64,000 nt of DNA, taken from NCBI RefSeq assembly GCF_900100705.1, contig NZ_FNCH01000013.1:80310-144309 (forward strand), given 5' to 3'. This document shows, in pieces, positions 1 to 8,916 of this stretch (the stretch's first letter is position 1; every line of letters starts with the position of its first letter). The position numbers and the translations under genes are program-made. Source of the DNA: Pedobacter terrae. GTDB lineage: Bacteria > Bacteroidota > Bacteroidia > Sphingobacteriales > Sphingobacteriaceae. The notes beneath the pieces are model-generated. The model was not told the origin of the DNA and ran no database searches. It saw nothing but the letters and a program-made list of their open reading frames with translations.

Positions 1-2263
1 TTTTGAATTCGCCCGGCTCGGTTACTTTTTTGCCTTCTACATTGACAACGGCAATATCTTCAGGTGTCAAGGTGAACTTTACTGTTTTGCTTTCGCCGGC
101 TTTTAAGTCGATTTTTTCAAAACCTCTTAAACGTTTTACATCTGGAGTAATTACACTTGCCACTAAATCAGAAGTGTAAAGCAGTACACTTTCTTTGCCG
201 GCTCTGTTTCCTGTGTTGCTTACTTCAACAGAAATGCTTAAAGTTTCGCCAGCTTTTAAAGTATTGTGACTGATTTTCAGATTGCTGTATTTGAAAGTGG
301 TATAACTTAAACCCTGGCCAAAAACATATTGCGGGTTATAATCTGAATCATAATTATAAACGCCTTCAACAGTTTCACGCGACTCTGATGGCTTATGGTA
401 ATAGGTAAATAGTGCATTAGGAAATTGTGGATAGGTATAAGGCAGTTTTCCTGAGGGATTTACATCGCCAAATAAAATATCGGCCAAAGCATCAGCACCA
501 TAGTTCCCGGGCAGGTAAGTTTGAACTACAGCGGTCATACTCTTTTCGAACTTGCTGATAATCCTCGGACGGCCTTCGTTCAATACTAGAATAACAGGTT
601 TTCCGGTTGCCGCAATCTTTTTCGCCAGTTCCGTCTGCAGGTCAGAAAGGTAGAGATCGCTCAGATTACCTGGCGATTCTGTGTAGGTGTTTTCGCCTAA
701 GCACAATACAACTGCATCCACATCTTTGGCAGCAGCAATGGTTTCAACCATTTTGTCGGCAAAATCTTCAAAATATTTACCATCCATTTTATAGCTTACA
801 CCAGGCAGGTATTTGATGTTATTGGTGCCGATTTTATGTTGCAGGGCTTCTAAAATCGTATGGTAATCTTTTGCAAATTCTTCTACCTTTTCGCCCTGCC
901 AGCTATACGTCCATGCGCCGTTCAGGGTACGCATCGAGTTTGCATTAGGTCCGGTAACCAATAGCTTCATTCCTTTTTTTAAGGGAAGAATGTTATCTGT
1001 GTTTTTTAATAAGGTGATCGATTCTGCTGCGGTATTGTAAGCAGCAGTCTGAAACTCTTTACTGGCAAATTTTGGGTAATCTTTAGGATTAGTAGTCGGT
1101 TTTTCAAACAAACCAGTCGCAAATTTTACCAGTAAAATCCTGCGCACAGCATCATCAATTCTTTCCTTTTTTACTTTACCTTCTTTAACTAGTGCAATAA
1201 GATTATCGCAGAATACTTCGTAGTTATAAGCAATCATACTCATGTCTATCCCGGCATTAATGGCCAGCATAATGGCTTCCTTATCATCTTTTGCAATGTG
1301 GTCTCTTTTAAAAAGATTTTCGATATCTCCCCAATCGGTCACCACCAAACCTTTAAAGCCTAGTTCTTCTTTTAATAATTTAGTAACAAGATTATAATTG
1401 GAGTGTACCGGAATACCATTGATGATACCCGAATTGATCATCACTGTGTGTGCACCAGCATCTACAGCAGCTTTAAACTGTGGTAAGTGGTATTCTCTTA
1501 AGGCCTGATCGGAAATAAATGAAGGTGTCCTGTCTTTTCCGGTAGTTGGTGTTTGGTAACCTAAAAAGTGTTTTAATGAGGTAGCAACCTTATAAGGATT
1601 GGCAACATTATTATCATCTCCTTCGTAACCTTTAACAGCCGCTTTCCCCAATTCGGTAACCACATATGGATCTTCCCCAAAACTTTCCCACTGGCGTGGA
1701 AAACGCGGATCGGCACCTAAATCCAAGATAGGGGCGAAGTTCCATGGAATAGAACTGGCGCGGGTTTCATAGGCGGTAATGGAAGCACCGTTTTTAACCA
1801 GACTGCGGTTAAAGGTAGCCGCCTGACCGATTTGCTGAGGAAACATGGTTGCGCCAGCTGTATAAGTGGCACCATGAACTTCATCAACACCATAAATTAC
1901 GGGGATTTTATTTTTACCTTTTTTAATGGCTACATTCTGGATTTCGCTGATAATTTTATACCAGACCTGTGGCGTGCGTGCCCTATTGTTTGAGGTATTT
2001 AATACCGAACCCACGTGGTATTGGATTAAAGCTTTATCCATTGCAGCTTTATCCAGTGTAAAAGGCTCGTCACTTTCAAAACGGCTTTTACCCGTTCCGA
2101 TTACGTCGAGGGTAATCTGCGCCATCTGACCCACTTTTTCTTCTAGCGTCATTTTGCTTAACAAAGCTTCAATTTTCGCCTGGTTTGTATTTTTGATCTG
2201 GGCCTGGGCGTGAACAAAACATCCCATAGCGAAAAGTGAGAGCAAGGTTCTTTTAAACATCAT
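1..2263 (-). CDS. bglX: GH3 family beta-glucosidase, C-terminus cut by window edge
   Basis: This is a secreted glycoside hydrolase family 3 enzyme that would release glucose or similar sugars from the non-reducing ends of beta-linked oligosaccharides, probably in the periplasm. The frame is open from an ATG at 2263 to the window start. It begins with a signal peptide (MMFKRTLLSLFAMGCFVHAQ), followed by the GH3 N-terminal barrel. The barrel carries the family's catalytic-loop motif VVTDWGDIE near 1320-1350, whose first Asp is the expected nucleophile. The GH3 C-terminal domain follows, and the last visible residues (DIAVVNVEGKKVTEPGEF) match the fibronectin-III-like tail. Only a short end is missing. 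It lies 55 bp downstream of susD on the same strand, so it is probably the enzyme of that utilisation locus. An adjacent ATG at 2260 is an equal alternative start. The symbol is by family similarity. Confidence 0.9.
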   Translation of the reverse strand, partial: MMFKRTLLSLFAMGCFVHAQAQIKNTNQAKIEALLSKMTLEEKVGQMAQITLDVIGTGKSRFESDEPFTLDKAAMDKALIQYHVGSVLNTSNNRARTPQVWYKIISEIQNVAIKKGKNKIPVIYGVDEVHGATYTAGATMFPQQIGQAATFNRSLVKNGASITAYETRASSIPWNFAPILDLGADPRFPRQWESFGEDPYVVTELGKAAVKGYEGDDNNVANPYKVATSLKHFLGYQTPTTGKDRTPSFISDQALREYHLPQFKAAVDAGAHTVMINSGIINGIPVHSNYNLVTKLLKEELGFKGLVVTDWGDIENLFKRDHIAKDDKEAIMLAINAGIDMSMIAYNYEVFCDNLIALVKEGKVKKERIDDAVRRILLVKFATGLFEKPTTNPKDYPKFASKEFQTAAYNTAAESITLLKNTDNILPLKKGMKLLVTGPNANSMRTLNGAWTYSWQGEKVEEFAKDYHTILEALQHKIGTNNIKYLPGVSYKMDGKYFEDFADKMVETIAAAKDVDAVVLCLGENTYTESPGNLSDLYLSDLQTELAKKIAATGKPVILVLNEGRPRIISKFEKSMTAVVQTYLPGNYGADALADILFGDVNPSGKLPYTYPQFPNALFTYYHKPSESRETVEGVYNYDSDYNPQYVFGQGLSYTTFKYSNLKISHNTLKAGETLSISVEVSNTGNRAGKESVLLYTSDLVASVITPDVKRLRGFEKIDLKAGESKTVKFTLTPEDIAVVNVEGKKVTEPGEFK

Positions 2264-2318
2264 AAAATTAAGTTATAAAACAAAGGCGACCATAGCCGCC
2301 TCTGTTTTTTGTAAGAAA

Positions 2319-3734
2319 TTAACGTACATTAGGATTTTTGTCTAATTCATCCTGTGGAATCGGGAAATATAGCTTTGAAGCAGTAAGGTTATAGTTCAGG
2401 TTAGCTCCTGTACCATCAACCTGTGCATTCATAACTGGAATTACCCGGTTTGTTCTTAATAAATCGAACCAGCGGTGACCTTCGAAAGCGAGTTCCAGAC
2501 GACGTTCGTTTTCAATTGCCAAACGCATTGAAGCCTGATCTGCAGCAGGTGTGGCGTCTAAATTAACGCGGCTGCGGATCTGATTAACCAATGGAGCAGC
2601 TGTTGACCACCCCGAGGTACTTAATTCGTTCACCGCCTCTGCTTTTAATAAAATGATATCTGCTAATCTCAATATGTAGTTGTCAGATTTATCATCTGCA
2701 CGGTATTTATTGATGTATGGATAACTTGTTTTAGACCAATAAGAATCATTCCAACCCTCTGATACTACATTGTTAAATTTAATGCTGGAAGCTTTACGGA
2801 TGGCGTCACCCGCATCATCAAATGCTTTTGCCAAACTATTGGTAGGGGTATTAAATCTTTTCCATCCTGTACCAACCAATACACTTGGCATCCAGTTTCC
2901 ATGTAAACCTCCGTAACCATCGTACTGCATTTCCCATATGGCTTCCGAATTGTTTTTGTGGTTTGAGTCCCACAGGAAATCGTAGTTGGATATTAAAGAA
3001 TAGCCACCACCGATTACGGCATCACAATACATATTCACTTTGTTCCAATCCGGAGTTGGTTTGCTTGCATATACTTTGGCCAAAAGTGCATTGGCCACTC
3101 CTTTGGTCATGATACCTTTGGTAGGGCCGGCAACGCGGGCATTGGCGGCACCATATTCCAGATCGGCAATGATCTGCGCATAAATGGCATCAACACTTGC
3201 TTTTGCCGGGTAGAATTCGGCATCTGTTGTCGGTACTTTAACCACCAATGGAACAGAACCCCAGGTTCTTACTAAATTGAAGTACATGTAAGCCCTTAAA
3301 ATGCTGGCTTCTGCAAGGATCTGTTTACGTCTATCACCTACATCAAGTTTTGGATCTTGTATATTTGAAATATTGGTAATGATAAGATTGCAGTTTTTAA
3401 TATCGCTATATAAAGCATTCCAATCTCTTCCTACGTTACCGTTTGTAGAGTTTACGGTAAATAAATCCAACTGAATATTGGCCGGGTTATCTCCACCGGC
3501 ATAAGCGTTATCTGATCTTACATCACCATTGGTCATATAGTCCCAGATGTGAAAGTCGTTATACATCCCGTCGTATGCACCCTGAATCAACTTCTCCGCT
3601 GCTGCTGCGTCTGCAAAAGCTACATCAGGACCTACCTGCGTAATGGGAGTTTGATCTAAAAAATCTTTTTTACAGCTGCTCAGTGCCAAAGCAATGGTAC
3701 CTGCTGCGATTAATGAATATATTTTAAATTTCAT
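2319..3734 (-). CDS. SusD/RagB family nutrient-binding outer membrane lipoprotein
   Basis: This 471-residue protein is a SusD-like surface lipoprotein that caps its partner SusC channel and captures glycans before import. The N-terminus has a lipoprotein signal with the lipobox ending in SSC (Cys about residue 20), followed by KKDFLDQTP, the typical SusD start. The TPR-like helical body is recognisable from stretches such as ILAEASILRAYMYFNLV and from the conserved C-terminal block RRLELAFEGHRWFDLLRT. It ends in YFPIPQDELDKNPN, also typical. It lies 11 bp downstream of susC and upstream of the GH3 gene, so the three are almost certainly co-transcribed. The substrate cannot be read from sequence; the GH3 neighbour suggests a beta-glucoside. 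Confidence 0.95.
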   Translation of the reverse strand: MKFKIYSLIAAGTIALALSSCKKDFLDQTPITQVGPDVAFADAAAAEKLIQGAYDGMYNDFHIWDYMTNGDVRSDNAYAGGDNPANIQLDLFTVNSTNGNVGRDWNALYSDIKNCNLIITNISNIQDPKLDVGDRRKQILAEASILRAYMYFNLVRTWGSVPLVVKVPTTDAEFYPAKASVDAIYAQIIADLEYGAANARVAGPTKGIMTKGVANALLAKVYASKPTPDWNKVNMYCDAVIGGGYSLISNYDFLWDSNHKNNSEAIWEMQYDGYGGLHGNWMPSVLVGTGWKRFNTPTNSLAKAFDDAGDAIRKASSIKFNNVVSEGWNDSYWSKTSYPYINKYRADDKSDNYILRLADIILLKAEAVNELSTSGWSTAAPLVNQIRSRVNLDATPAADQASMRLAIENERRLELAFEGHRWFDLLRTNRVIPVMNAQVDGTGANLNYNLTASKLYFPIPQDELDKNPNVR

Positions 3735-3745
3735 TGTTGTCTGAA

Positions 3746-6658
3746 TTAAAAGCCTACGTTAACACCAAATAAGAAAGTTCTGGATTGCGGATAAGTACCA
3801 TAATCAATACCCATTGCAGGTCCGTTTGCCGAGTTTACGTTAACCTCCGGATCAAAACCTGTGTATTTTGTAAAAGTTAATAAGTTGTATGCCGATGCAT
3901 ATAACATGACTTTACTCATTTTAAGTTTACCTAAAGTAGCGGCACCAAAATTGTAAGATAATGTGGTGGTTTTTAAACGCAGGTAAGCACCATTTTCAAC
4001 AAAACGACTGGAAGTTAAAGTGTTGCTCGTATTATCTTTTATCGCTCTTGGAATATCCGTGATCTGTCCTGGCGTTGTCCACCTGTTCAATACCACGGCT
4101 GATTGATTTTTTGAATCATTCATGCCTTCCAGTTCCATTCTCGATGCGTTGAACATCTGGTTACCCTGAACACCCTGGAAAAGGAAGTTTAAACCGAAAT
4201 TGCCAAAAGTAAAGGTATTGTTAACACCATAAGTGAATTTAGGTTGTGCCGAGCCAATAAACATTCTGTCATCTGCTGTAATTGTACCATCTCCATTTAA
4301 ATCCTGATAAACGATATTTCCTGTCTGAGGATCTACGCCGTTTGAAACATAACCGTAAAAGCTACCCAACGGACGACCGGTTACCACTCTGATTGCAGCA
4401 TCACGCTCATAAATACCACCAAAAGTAATCGAATTTACTTTATCTCCTAAGCTGGTTACTTTATTGCGGTTTAAAGAGAAATTGATGTCGGTTGTCCAGG
4501 TAAATTTATCTTTTATAAAGTTTTTGGTAGTTAAAACAAACTCTAAACCTTTGTTCTCCATATTACCAACGTTTGCAGGAATACTACCGAAACCGATTGA
4601 GTTAGGCAAAGGCTGGTTAATTAAAAGGTCTTTGGTTTTCTTTAAATAGGCATCAGCAGTAAAAACCACGCGACTGTTGAACATCGATAAATCTAAGCCA
4701 ATGTTGGTCTGTGTGGTTTCTTCCCATTTCAACCTTGGGTTTCCGATTTGTGCAAGTACGTAGGAACCTTGAGTAGTTGGATTATATAACTGTAAATAAG
4801 AATAATCTCCGATACCCTCATCATTACCCACCTTGCCCCAGCTTGCCCTTAATTTTAAATCGTTGATCGATTTTACATCTTTTAAGAAATTCTCGCCGGA
4901 AATTCTCCATCCCACTGATGCTGAAGGAAAATAACCGTATCTATTCTCTTTACCAAAGCGTGATGAACCGTCGGCCCTGAAATTAGTGCTGAATAAATAT
5001 TTGCCATCATAAGCATAAGTTAAGCGGGCTAAATAAGAACGCTTAGACCACTCAGATGCCGTTGGTAATTGTGGCGGAATTGAAGTGCCATGATCTAACA
5101 GCTGGCCATTTGCACCAATGAAATTCTGCTCGTTATAAGCCAGGTAATAATATTTAGACTGTTGCAAAGTCATACCGCCAGTAGCCGTGAAAGCATTTTT
5201 ACCCCAGTTTTTTGTATAGTTTAAAATGTTTTCGTTTAGCCAAACATGGTCGGTACTGAAATTAGAATTAATAATCCCTTTTTGTGTCCTGCCATAATCT
5301 GTTGAATATGGATCTAGAAAGTACGAATACCTGTTATCGTTATTGTTGGTACTGATGCTCGATTTGAAAGAAAAATCCTGTGTGAATTTAATTTCAGCAG
5401 CAAATGCGCCTAAGAAACGGAAATTTCTGTTTCTATTTCTGGCAGCGTTTGCATTGGCCACAGGGTTTTCAGAGCCACCTTTGTAAGGGTTAAATGCGTA
5501 GGTGCCGTTGGCTGCATAAACACCAATGGTAGGAGGGGTAGTTAATGCCGATAAGATGGTTCCACCTCTTGCAACGTTAGCATTGTCGCTTACATCTACC
5601 GAGTTATTTTGAGTAATAGCGGCGTTACCGGTTAATTTTAACCATTTGGTAATGTTTTGTGAGCCGTTAAAGTGGATGGTATATTTATCCAGTTTTGCTG
5701 GTGATACTACACCTTTATCTTGTTGATAACCTGTTGATAAGGAATATTGCCCACCTTTAACACCTCCGGAAATGGATGCTTGATAACTATTTTGTGTTCC
5801 TGTGCCGAAAGTGAGGTCTTGCCAGTCTGTATTTTGATTACCCAATCCATTCGTATCATAACCCAATTCTTTCATCAGGGAGATATATTGATCTCTGTTC
5901 AATACATCCTGTTTTTGCCAAAGATTAGAAAAACCTGTAAATGCATTAAAGGTTGCACGGATCTTATCGGATGATCCTTTTTTGGTGGTAATGAGGATAA
6001 CACCATTAGCACCACTCGATCCGTAAATGGCAGCAGCCGAAGCATCTTTTAAAATGGTCAGACTTTCAATATCGGTCGGGTTTAAGAAACTCGCATCTCG
6101 TGAAGTTACTCCATCTATAACATACAACGGACTGTTGGATGCATTGATTGAGGTATTACCCCGTATAGTAACGGTTACACCGGATCCCGGCTTTCCTGAT
6201 TGTGAAGAAATCTGCACACCGGCGGCCTTACCCTGGATGGCTTGTAGGGGATTGGTTACGGGCTGATTTTCGATATCTTTAGAAGATAAAGATACAACAG
6301 CTGTTGTTAAATCTTTTTTAGTTGTAGTACCATAACCAATTACCACAACCTCGTTTAGTTGTTGGTTATCGTCAGATAAGGTAATGTTTATGCTTGTACG
6401 GCCGCCTACCGCTTCTTCTATTGTTTTATAACCAATAAAAGTAAATTCTAAAGTTGAGTTTTGAGGAGCGCTGATCGTATATCCTCCATTATCTGAAGTA
6501 GAGGCCCCCTGGTTAGTACCTTTTACCTTTACAGATACACCGGGAAGTGGTAATCCTTGCTTGTCTTTTACCAGACCTTTTACGGTAATATTCTGTGCCA
6601 TACTCAGAGAGATACCACAGAGAATATACACCATAAGCAATGTAAACTTTTTTCTCAT
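3746..6658 (-). CDS. SusC/RagA family TonB-linked outer membrane receptor
   Basis: This 970-residue TonB-dependent transporter imports oligosaccharides together with the SusD lipoprotein encoded just downstream. It has a signal peptide (MRKKFTLLMVYILCG...), then a carboxypeptidase-D regulatory-like domain (VKGLVKDKQGLPLPGVSVKVKGT), the SusC signature EVVVIGYGTTTKKDLTTAV, a plug domain with NPLQAIQGKAAGVQI, and a long beta-barrel ending in an aromatic (GVNVGF). I chose the ATG at 6658 because it starts a clean signal peptide; the frame extends 14 codons upstream without improving it. A promoter-like TTG-N21-TAACTTTA lies just upstream, beyond which are two direct repeats and a palindrome (6771-6890). 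Confidence 0.95.
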   Translation of the reverse strand: MRKKFTLLMVYILCGISLSMAQNITVKGLVKDKQGLPLPGVSVKVKGTNQGASTSDNGGYTISAPQNSTLEFTFIGYKTIEEAVGGRTSINITLSDDNQQLNEVVVIGYGTTTKKDLTTAVVSLSSKDIENQPVTNPLQAIQGKAAGVQISSQSGKPGSGVTVTIRGNTSINASNSPLYVIDGVTSRDASFLNPTDIESLTILKDASAAAIYGSSGANGVILITTKKGSSDKIRATFNAFTGFSNLWQKQDVLNRDQYISLMKELGYDTNGLGNQNTDWQDLTFGTGTQNSYQASISGGVKGGQYSLSTGYQQDKGVVSPAKLDKYTIHFNGSQNITKWLKLTGNAAITQNNSVDVSDNANVARGGTILSALTTPPTIGVYAANGTYAFNPYKGGSENPVANANAARNRNRNFRFLGAFAAEIKFTQDFSFKSSISTNNNDNRYSYFLDPYSTDYGRTQKGIINSNFSTDHVWLNENILNYTKNWGKNAFTATGGMTLQQSKYYYLAYNEQNFIGANGQLLDHGTSIPPQLPTASEWSKRSYLARLTYAYDGKYLFSTNFRADGSSRFGKENRYGYFPSASVGWRISGENFLKDVKSINDLKLRASWGKVGNDEGIGDYSYLQLYNPTTQGSYVLAQIGNPRLKWEETTQTNIGLDLSMFNSRVVFTADAYLKKTKDLLINQPLPNSIGFGSIPANVGNMENKGLEFVLTTKNFIKDKFTWTTDINFSLNRNKVTSLGDKVNSITFGGIYERDAAIRVVTGRPLGSFYGYVSNGVDPQTGNIVYQDLNGDGTITADDRMFIGSAQPKFTYGVNNTFTFGNFGLNFLFQGVQGNQMFNASRMELEGMNDSKNQSAVVLNRWTTPGQITDIPRAIKDNTSNTLTSSRFVENGAYLRLKTTTLSYNFGAATLGKLKMSKVMLYASAYNLLTFTKYTGFDPEVNVNSANGPAMGIDYGTYPQSRTFLFGVNVGF

Positions 6659-6688
6659 AATTTTGCTCTTGATTAAGATTATATGCGG

Positions 6689-6720
6689 TAAAGTTAACAC
6701 CAGATTAATGTTAAATACAA
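6689..6720 (-). promoter_or_regulatory. Candidate promoter of susC
   Basis: On the minus strand a TTG (plus 6718-6720) is followed after 21 bp by TAACTTTA (plus 6689-6696), one base from the Bacteroidota -7 consensus TAnnTTTG. It lies about 30 bp before the chosen susC ATG. The spacing fits the TTG-N17-23-TAnnTTTG rule, but the mismatch in the last base keeps confidence low. Confidence 0.4.
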
Positions 6721-6770
6721 GTGTTTTGAATATTAAATTTTACGTAACTAATTGATATATAGGTTTTTGC

Positions 6771-6890
6771 GTTGATTTCGATACGCTTTAATACCGCTAT
6801 TGAAAAGGCAGTTTTAATGCTGATAATCAGCCTTTAAGTGATCTGGATAAGTAGTTATGCGGTTGTAGTTTGATACGCTTAAATACCCTT
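6771..6890. promoter_or_regulatory. Two direct repeats around a palindrome upstream of susC
   Basis: Two copies of GATACGCTTWAATACC (6780-6795 and 6872-6887) differ at one base and are each preceded by a GTTG-rich stretch. Midway between them lies the perfect 6-1-6 palindrome GCTGATAATCAGC (6819-6831). The block lies between the susC start (6658) and the end of the membrane-receptor gene (6949), an otherwise gene-free 290 bp. It has the layout of a regulator-binding region; the regulator is unknown. Confidence 0.45.
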
Positions 6891-6948
6891 GCCTTTTTAT
6901 GGAAAAAAGTTTAAAACAAACAAATTTGTGACGGATTAAAGGGCGTAT

Positions 6949-8853
6949 TTACTCAATTACTAGCTGACTCCAGCCGTTTTTGGCTGATTTTTTCAGGGTT
7001 TTCTTCCGGTCGTCCATTACTTTTTTTATGCGTGAGCCGAATGTCCAGCAGGTACTTTGCCTAATAGAAAGTAATTCCGATAGTTTATGAGAAGAGATTT
7101 TTCCTTTTGAAGAGTAAATCAGAAAGATCATATAAAATGCTTTGTTGATCGGGATACGGGTATTATGAAAAATGGTATAGGTAGTTACTGATTCTTCATA
7201 ACCGCATTTACTGCAACGGCGGCTGTGCAGAATGTGCCCTGCAAAATAATGATCATTACTGCATTTACGGCAGTGGTAACCATTGCTCCATTTTAATTGG
7301 GCCAAAAACTCATAACAGGTTTCTTTGTCAGGATAAATTTTGCTGAACTCTTCAAAATCTACCTCGGTAGACATCACGCGATCTCTGGTTACCTTTTCTA
7401 CACTGGTTTGCAGCTCTTCATTATCATGCTCCAACAGTACGTTCATTCGAGAAATTTCTTCTGCCTGTTGTTGTAACAGTGCATTGGCTTCCTCCAAAGC
7501 CTGGTTTTTGCTCTCGATGATTAATGATTTATGGTAAACCTCGCGGGTGCGCTCTCCCACTTTGCGCTCAAGCTCCTCATTAATGCTGTCTTTCAGTTTG
7601 GCATTTACAGCCATCTGCCTGATGATCTTCTGCTGCGCTTTATCCTTTTTCACTTTAAGGATCCGCACTTTATCACCTATGGCAAAAGATAGAAAGATCA
7701 TTTCGAGTACAAAACAGAAACTCAGACTGTAATAACTGATGGCGCCGAAATTTAGCCAGCCAATGCCCAGCATAATTAAGAACTTTAATGTAAAGCCCGC
7801 AAATAAAAAGCTGTAACCCAATACAAAGAAACGGGCAGGTTGATAGCCTTTTTTGTAAATGTAAATGCCGGTAAAAAAGGCAACAGCTAAGGGAACAGCC
7901 TCGATAAATTTATAGCTAAATAGCGTCTGATCGAACAGATAACAATAAATAAAAAAGATAATACGGCAAACAATGATGCTGATAATGAACTGATTTAATT
8001 TTGGAGCCTTTGCCTTAACATATAAAAGTTCACGGGTAAAAAGCAATGCAAAAACACTGGTGGCACACAGCGCAAAAGCATAAGCAACCTGATTCCAGCC
8101 GGGGGCATTGGGCCATAAATACTGATAGGCAATGCCATCTGTGCTCATTTCGAAAAAGCCAACGCTTAAATTATAGAGTACATAATAGAGGTATTGCTTT
8201 TGCCTGATGGCAATAAACATAATCAGGTTGTAAAAACTGAAAACCAGAATCATTCCATAAAAAATACCAAAATAGAAATACTCATCTAAAGCGTAAGAAA
8301 TAAACCACTCAGTGGTTCGCAATACAATAATAATATCTGCAATTTGAGAGGAATTAGTCTTGAAATAATAAGTCTGCGTTTCATTTCCTTCGTTTTGCAA
8401 AGGAATTTCGAAGTTTTTATGGTGGATCAGTCGTTTATCAAAATTGTTGCCATCACCCAACTGCGCTATCTTGTAATTGTGGTTGGCCTGCGGAATGTAA
8501 GCCGTAATGTGATCAATAGTTTGATCGAAAAATTCCAGTAGAAAAGGTTTATCTGCTTTATCGTTCTGCTTAATTTTAATCCTGAACCAATAGGTTTTGT
8601 TAAGCTGTTTGGTCTGTGGCGTACTGGTTAAACTTGCTTTAAATTTTTGATCAAATGCAGGACTCTTAATCTCGTCGAAAGTGTATCGGTCGCCTGCATC
8701 TTCCAGCACCTCAATTTCTTTAAAAGTAAAGATATGCTGAGCCACAGAATCCTGCATTTCTACTGTTTTCTGAGCCTTTGAGCTGGAAACAAAAAAGAAT
8801 AATAAGATTACAGCGAAATAAGGAAAACGCTTTAAATAACTTGGTTCAGGCAT
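6949..8853 (-). CDS. 7TM-DISM receptor fused to a coiled coil and IS1595-type zinc ribbon/helix-turn-helix
   Basis: This 634-residue protein appears to be a membrane-tethered DNA-binding sensor. After a signal peptide, residues about 30-180 form a 7TMR-DISM extracellular domain (TYWFRIKIKQN is typical). About seven membrane helices follow (about 190-395), then a long coiled coil (about 400-495). The C-terminus is unusual. It contains a CRKC...CSKCGYEE zinc ribbon (Cys about 528, 531, 547, 550) and a segment KISSHKLSELLSIRQSTCW that resembles the N-terminal DNA-binding part of IS1595/ISXO2 transposases. No DDE catalytic domain, histidine kinase or cyclase follows. The ATG at 8853 is used; a TTG three codons upstream is possible but overlaps the -7 box. 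It lies directly upstream of susC on the same strand, which suggests it senses a signal for that locus; this is inference. Confidence 0.8.
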   Translation of the reverse strand: MPEPSYLKRFPYFAVILLFFFVSSSKAQKTVEMQDSVAQHIFTFKEIEVLEDAGDRYTFDEIKSPAFDQKFKASLTSTPQTKQLNKTYWFRIKIKQNDKADKPFLLEFFDQTIDHITAYIPQANHNYKIAQLGDGNNFDKRLIHHKNFEIPLQNEGNETQTYYFKTNSSQIADIIIVLRTTEWFISYALDEYFYFGIFYGMILVFSFYNLIMFIAIRQKQYLYYVLYNLSVGFFEMSTDGIAYQYLWPNAPGWNQVAYAFALCATSVFALLFTRELLYVKAKAPKLNQFIISIIVCRIIFFIYCYLFDQTLFSYKFIEAVPLAVAFFTGIYIYKKGYQPARFFVLGYSFLFAGFTLKFLIMLGIGWLNFGAISYYSLSFCFVLEMIFLSFAIGDKVRILKVKKDKAQQKIIRQMAVNAKLKDSINEELERKVGERTREVYHKSLIIESKNQALEEANALLQQQAEEISRMNVLLEHDNEELQTSVEKVTRDRVMSTEVDFEEFSKIYPDKETCYEFLAQLKWSNGYHCRKCSNDHYFAGHILHSRRCSKCGYEESVTTYTIFHNTRIPINKAFYMIFLIYSSKGKISSHKLSELLSIRQSTCWTFGSRIKKVMDDRKKTLKKSAKNGWSQLVIE

Positions 8854-8859
8854 GATCTG

Positions 8860-8867
8860 CAAAGGTA
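8860..8867 (-). promoter_or_regulatory. -7 box of the 7TM-DISM receptor gene
   Basis: TACCTTTG on the minus strand ends 6 nt before the ATG at 8853, an exact match to TAnnTTTG. The transcript would start at or just before the start codon. I see no TTG at the usual -33 distance. Confidence 0.55.
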
Positions 8868-8916
8868 CAAATTTGTAATGATGCAGTTTCTATCAGCTTA
8901 TCAGGTGAATTTCATT

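Noticed and set aside
607..816. Frame opposite the GH3 gene
   Set aside because: It is a shadow on the strand opposite a clear family member.
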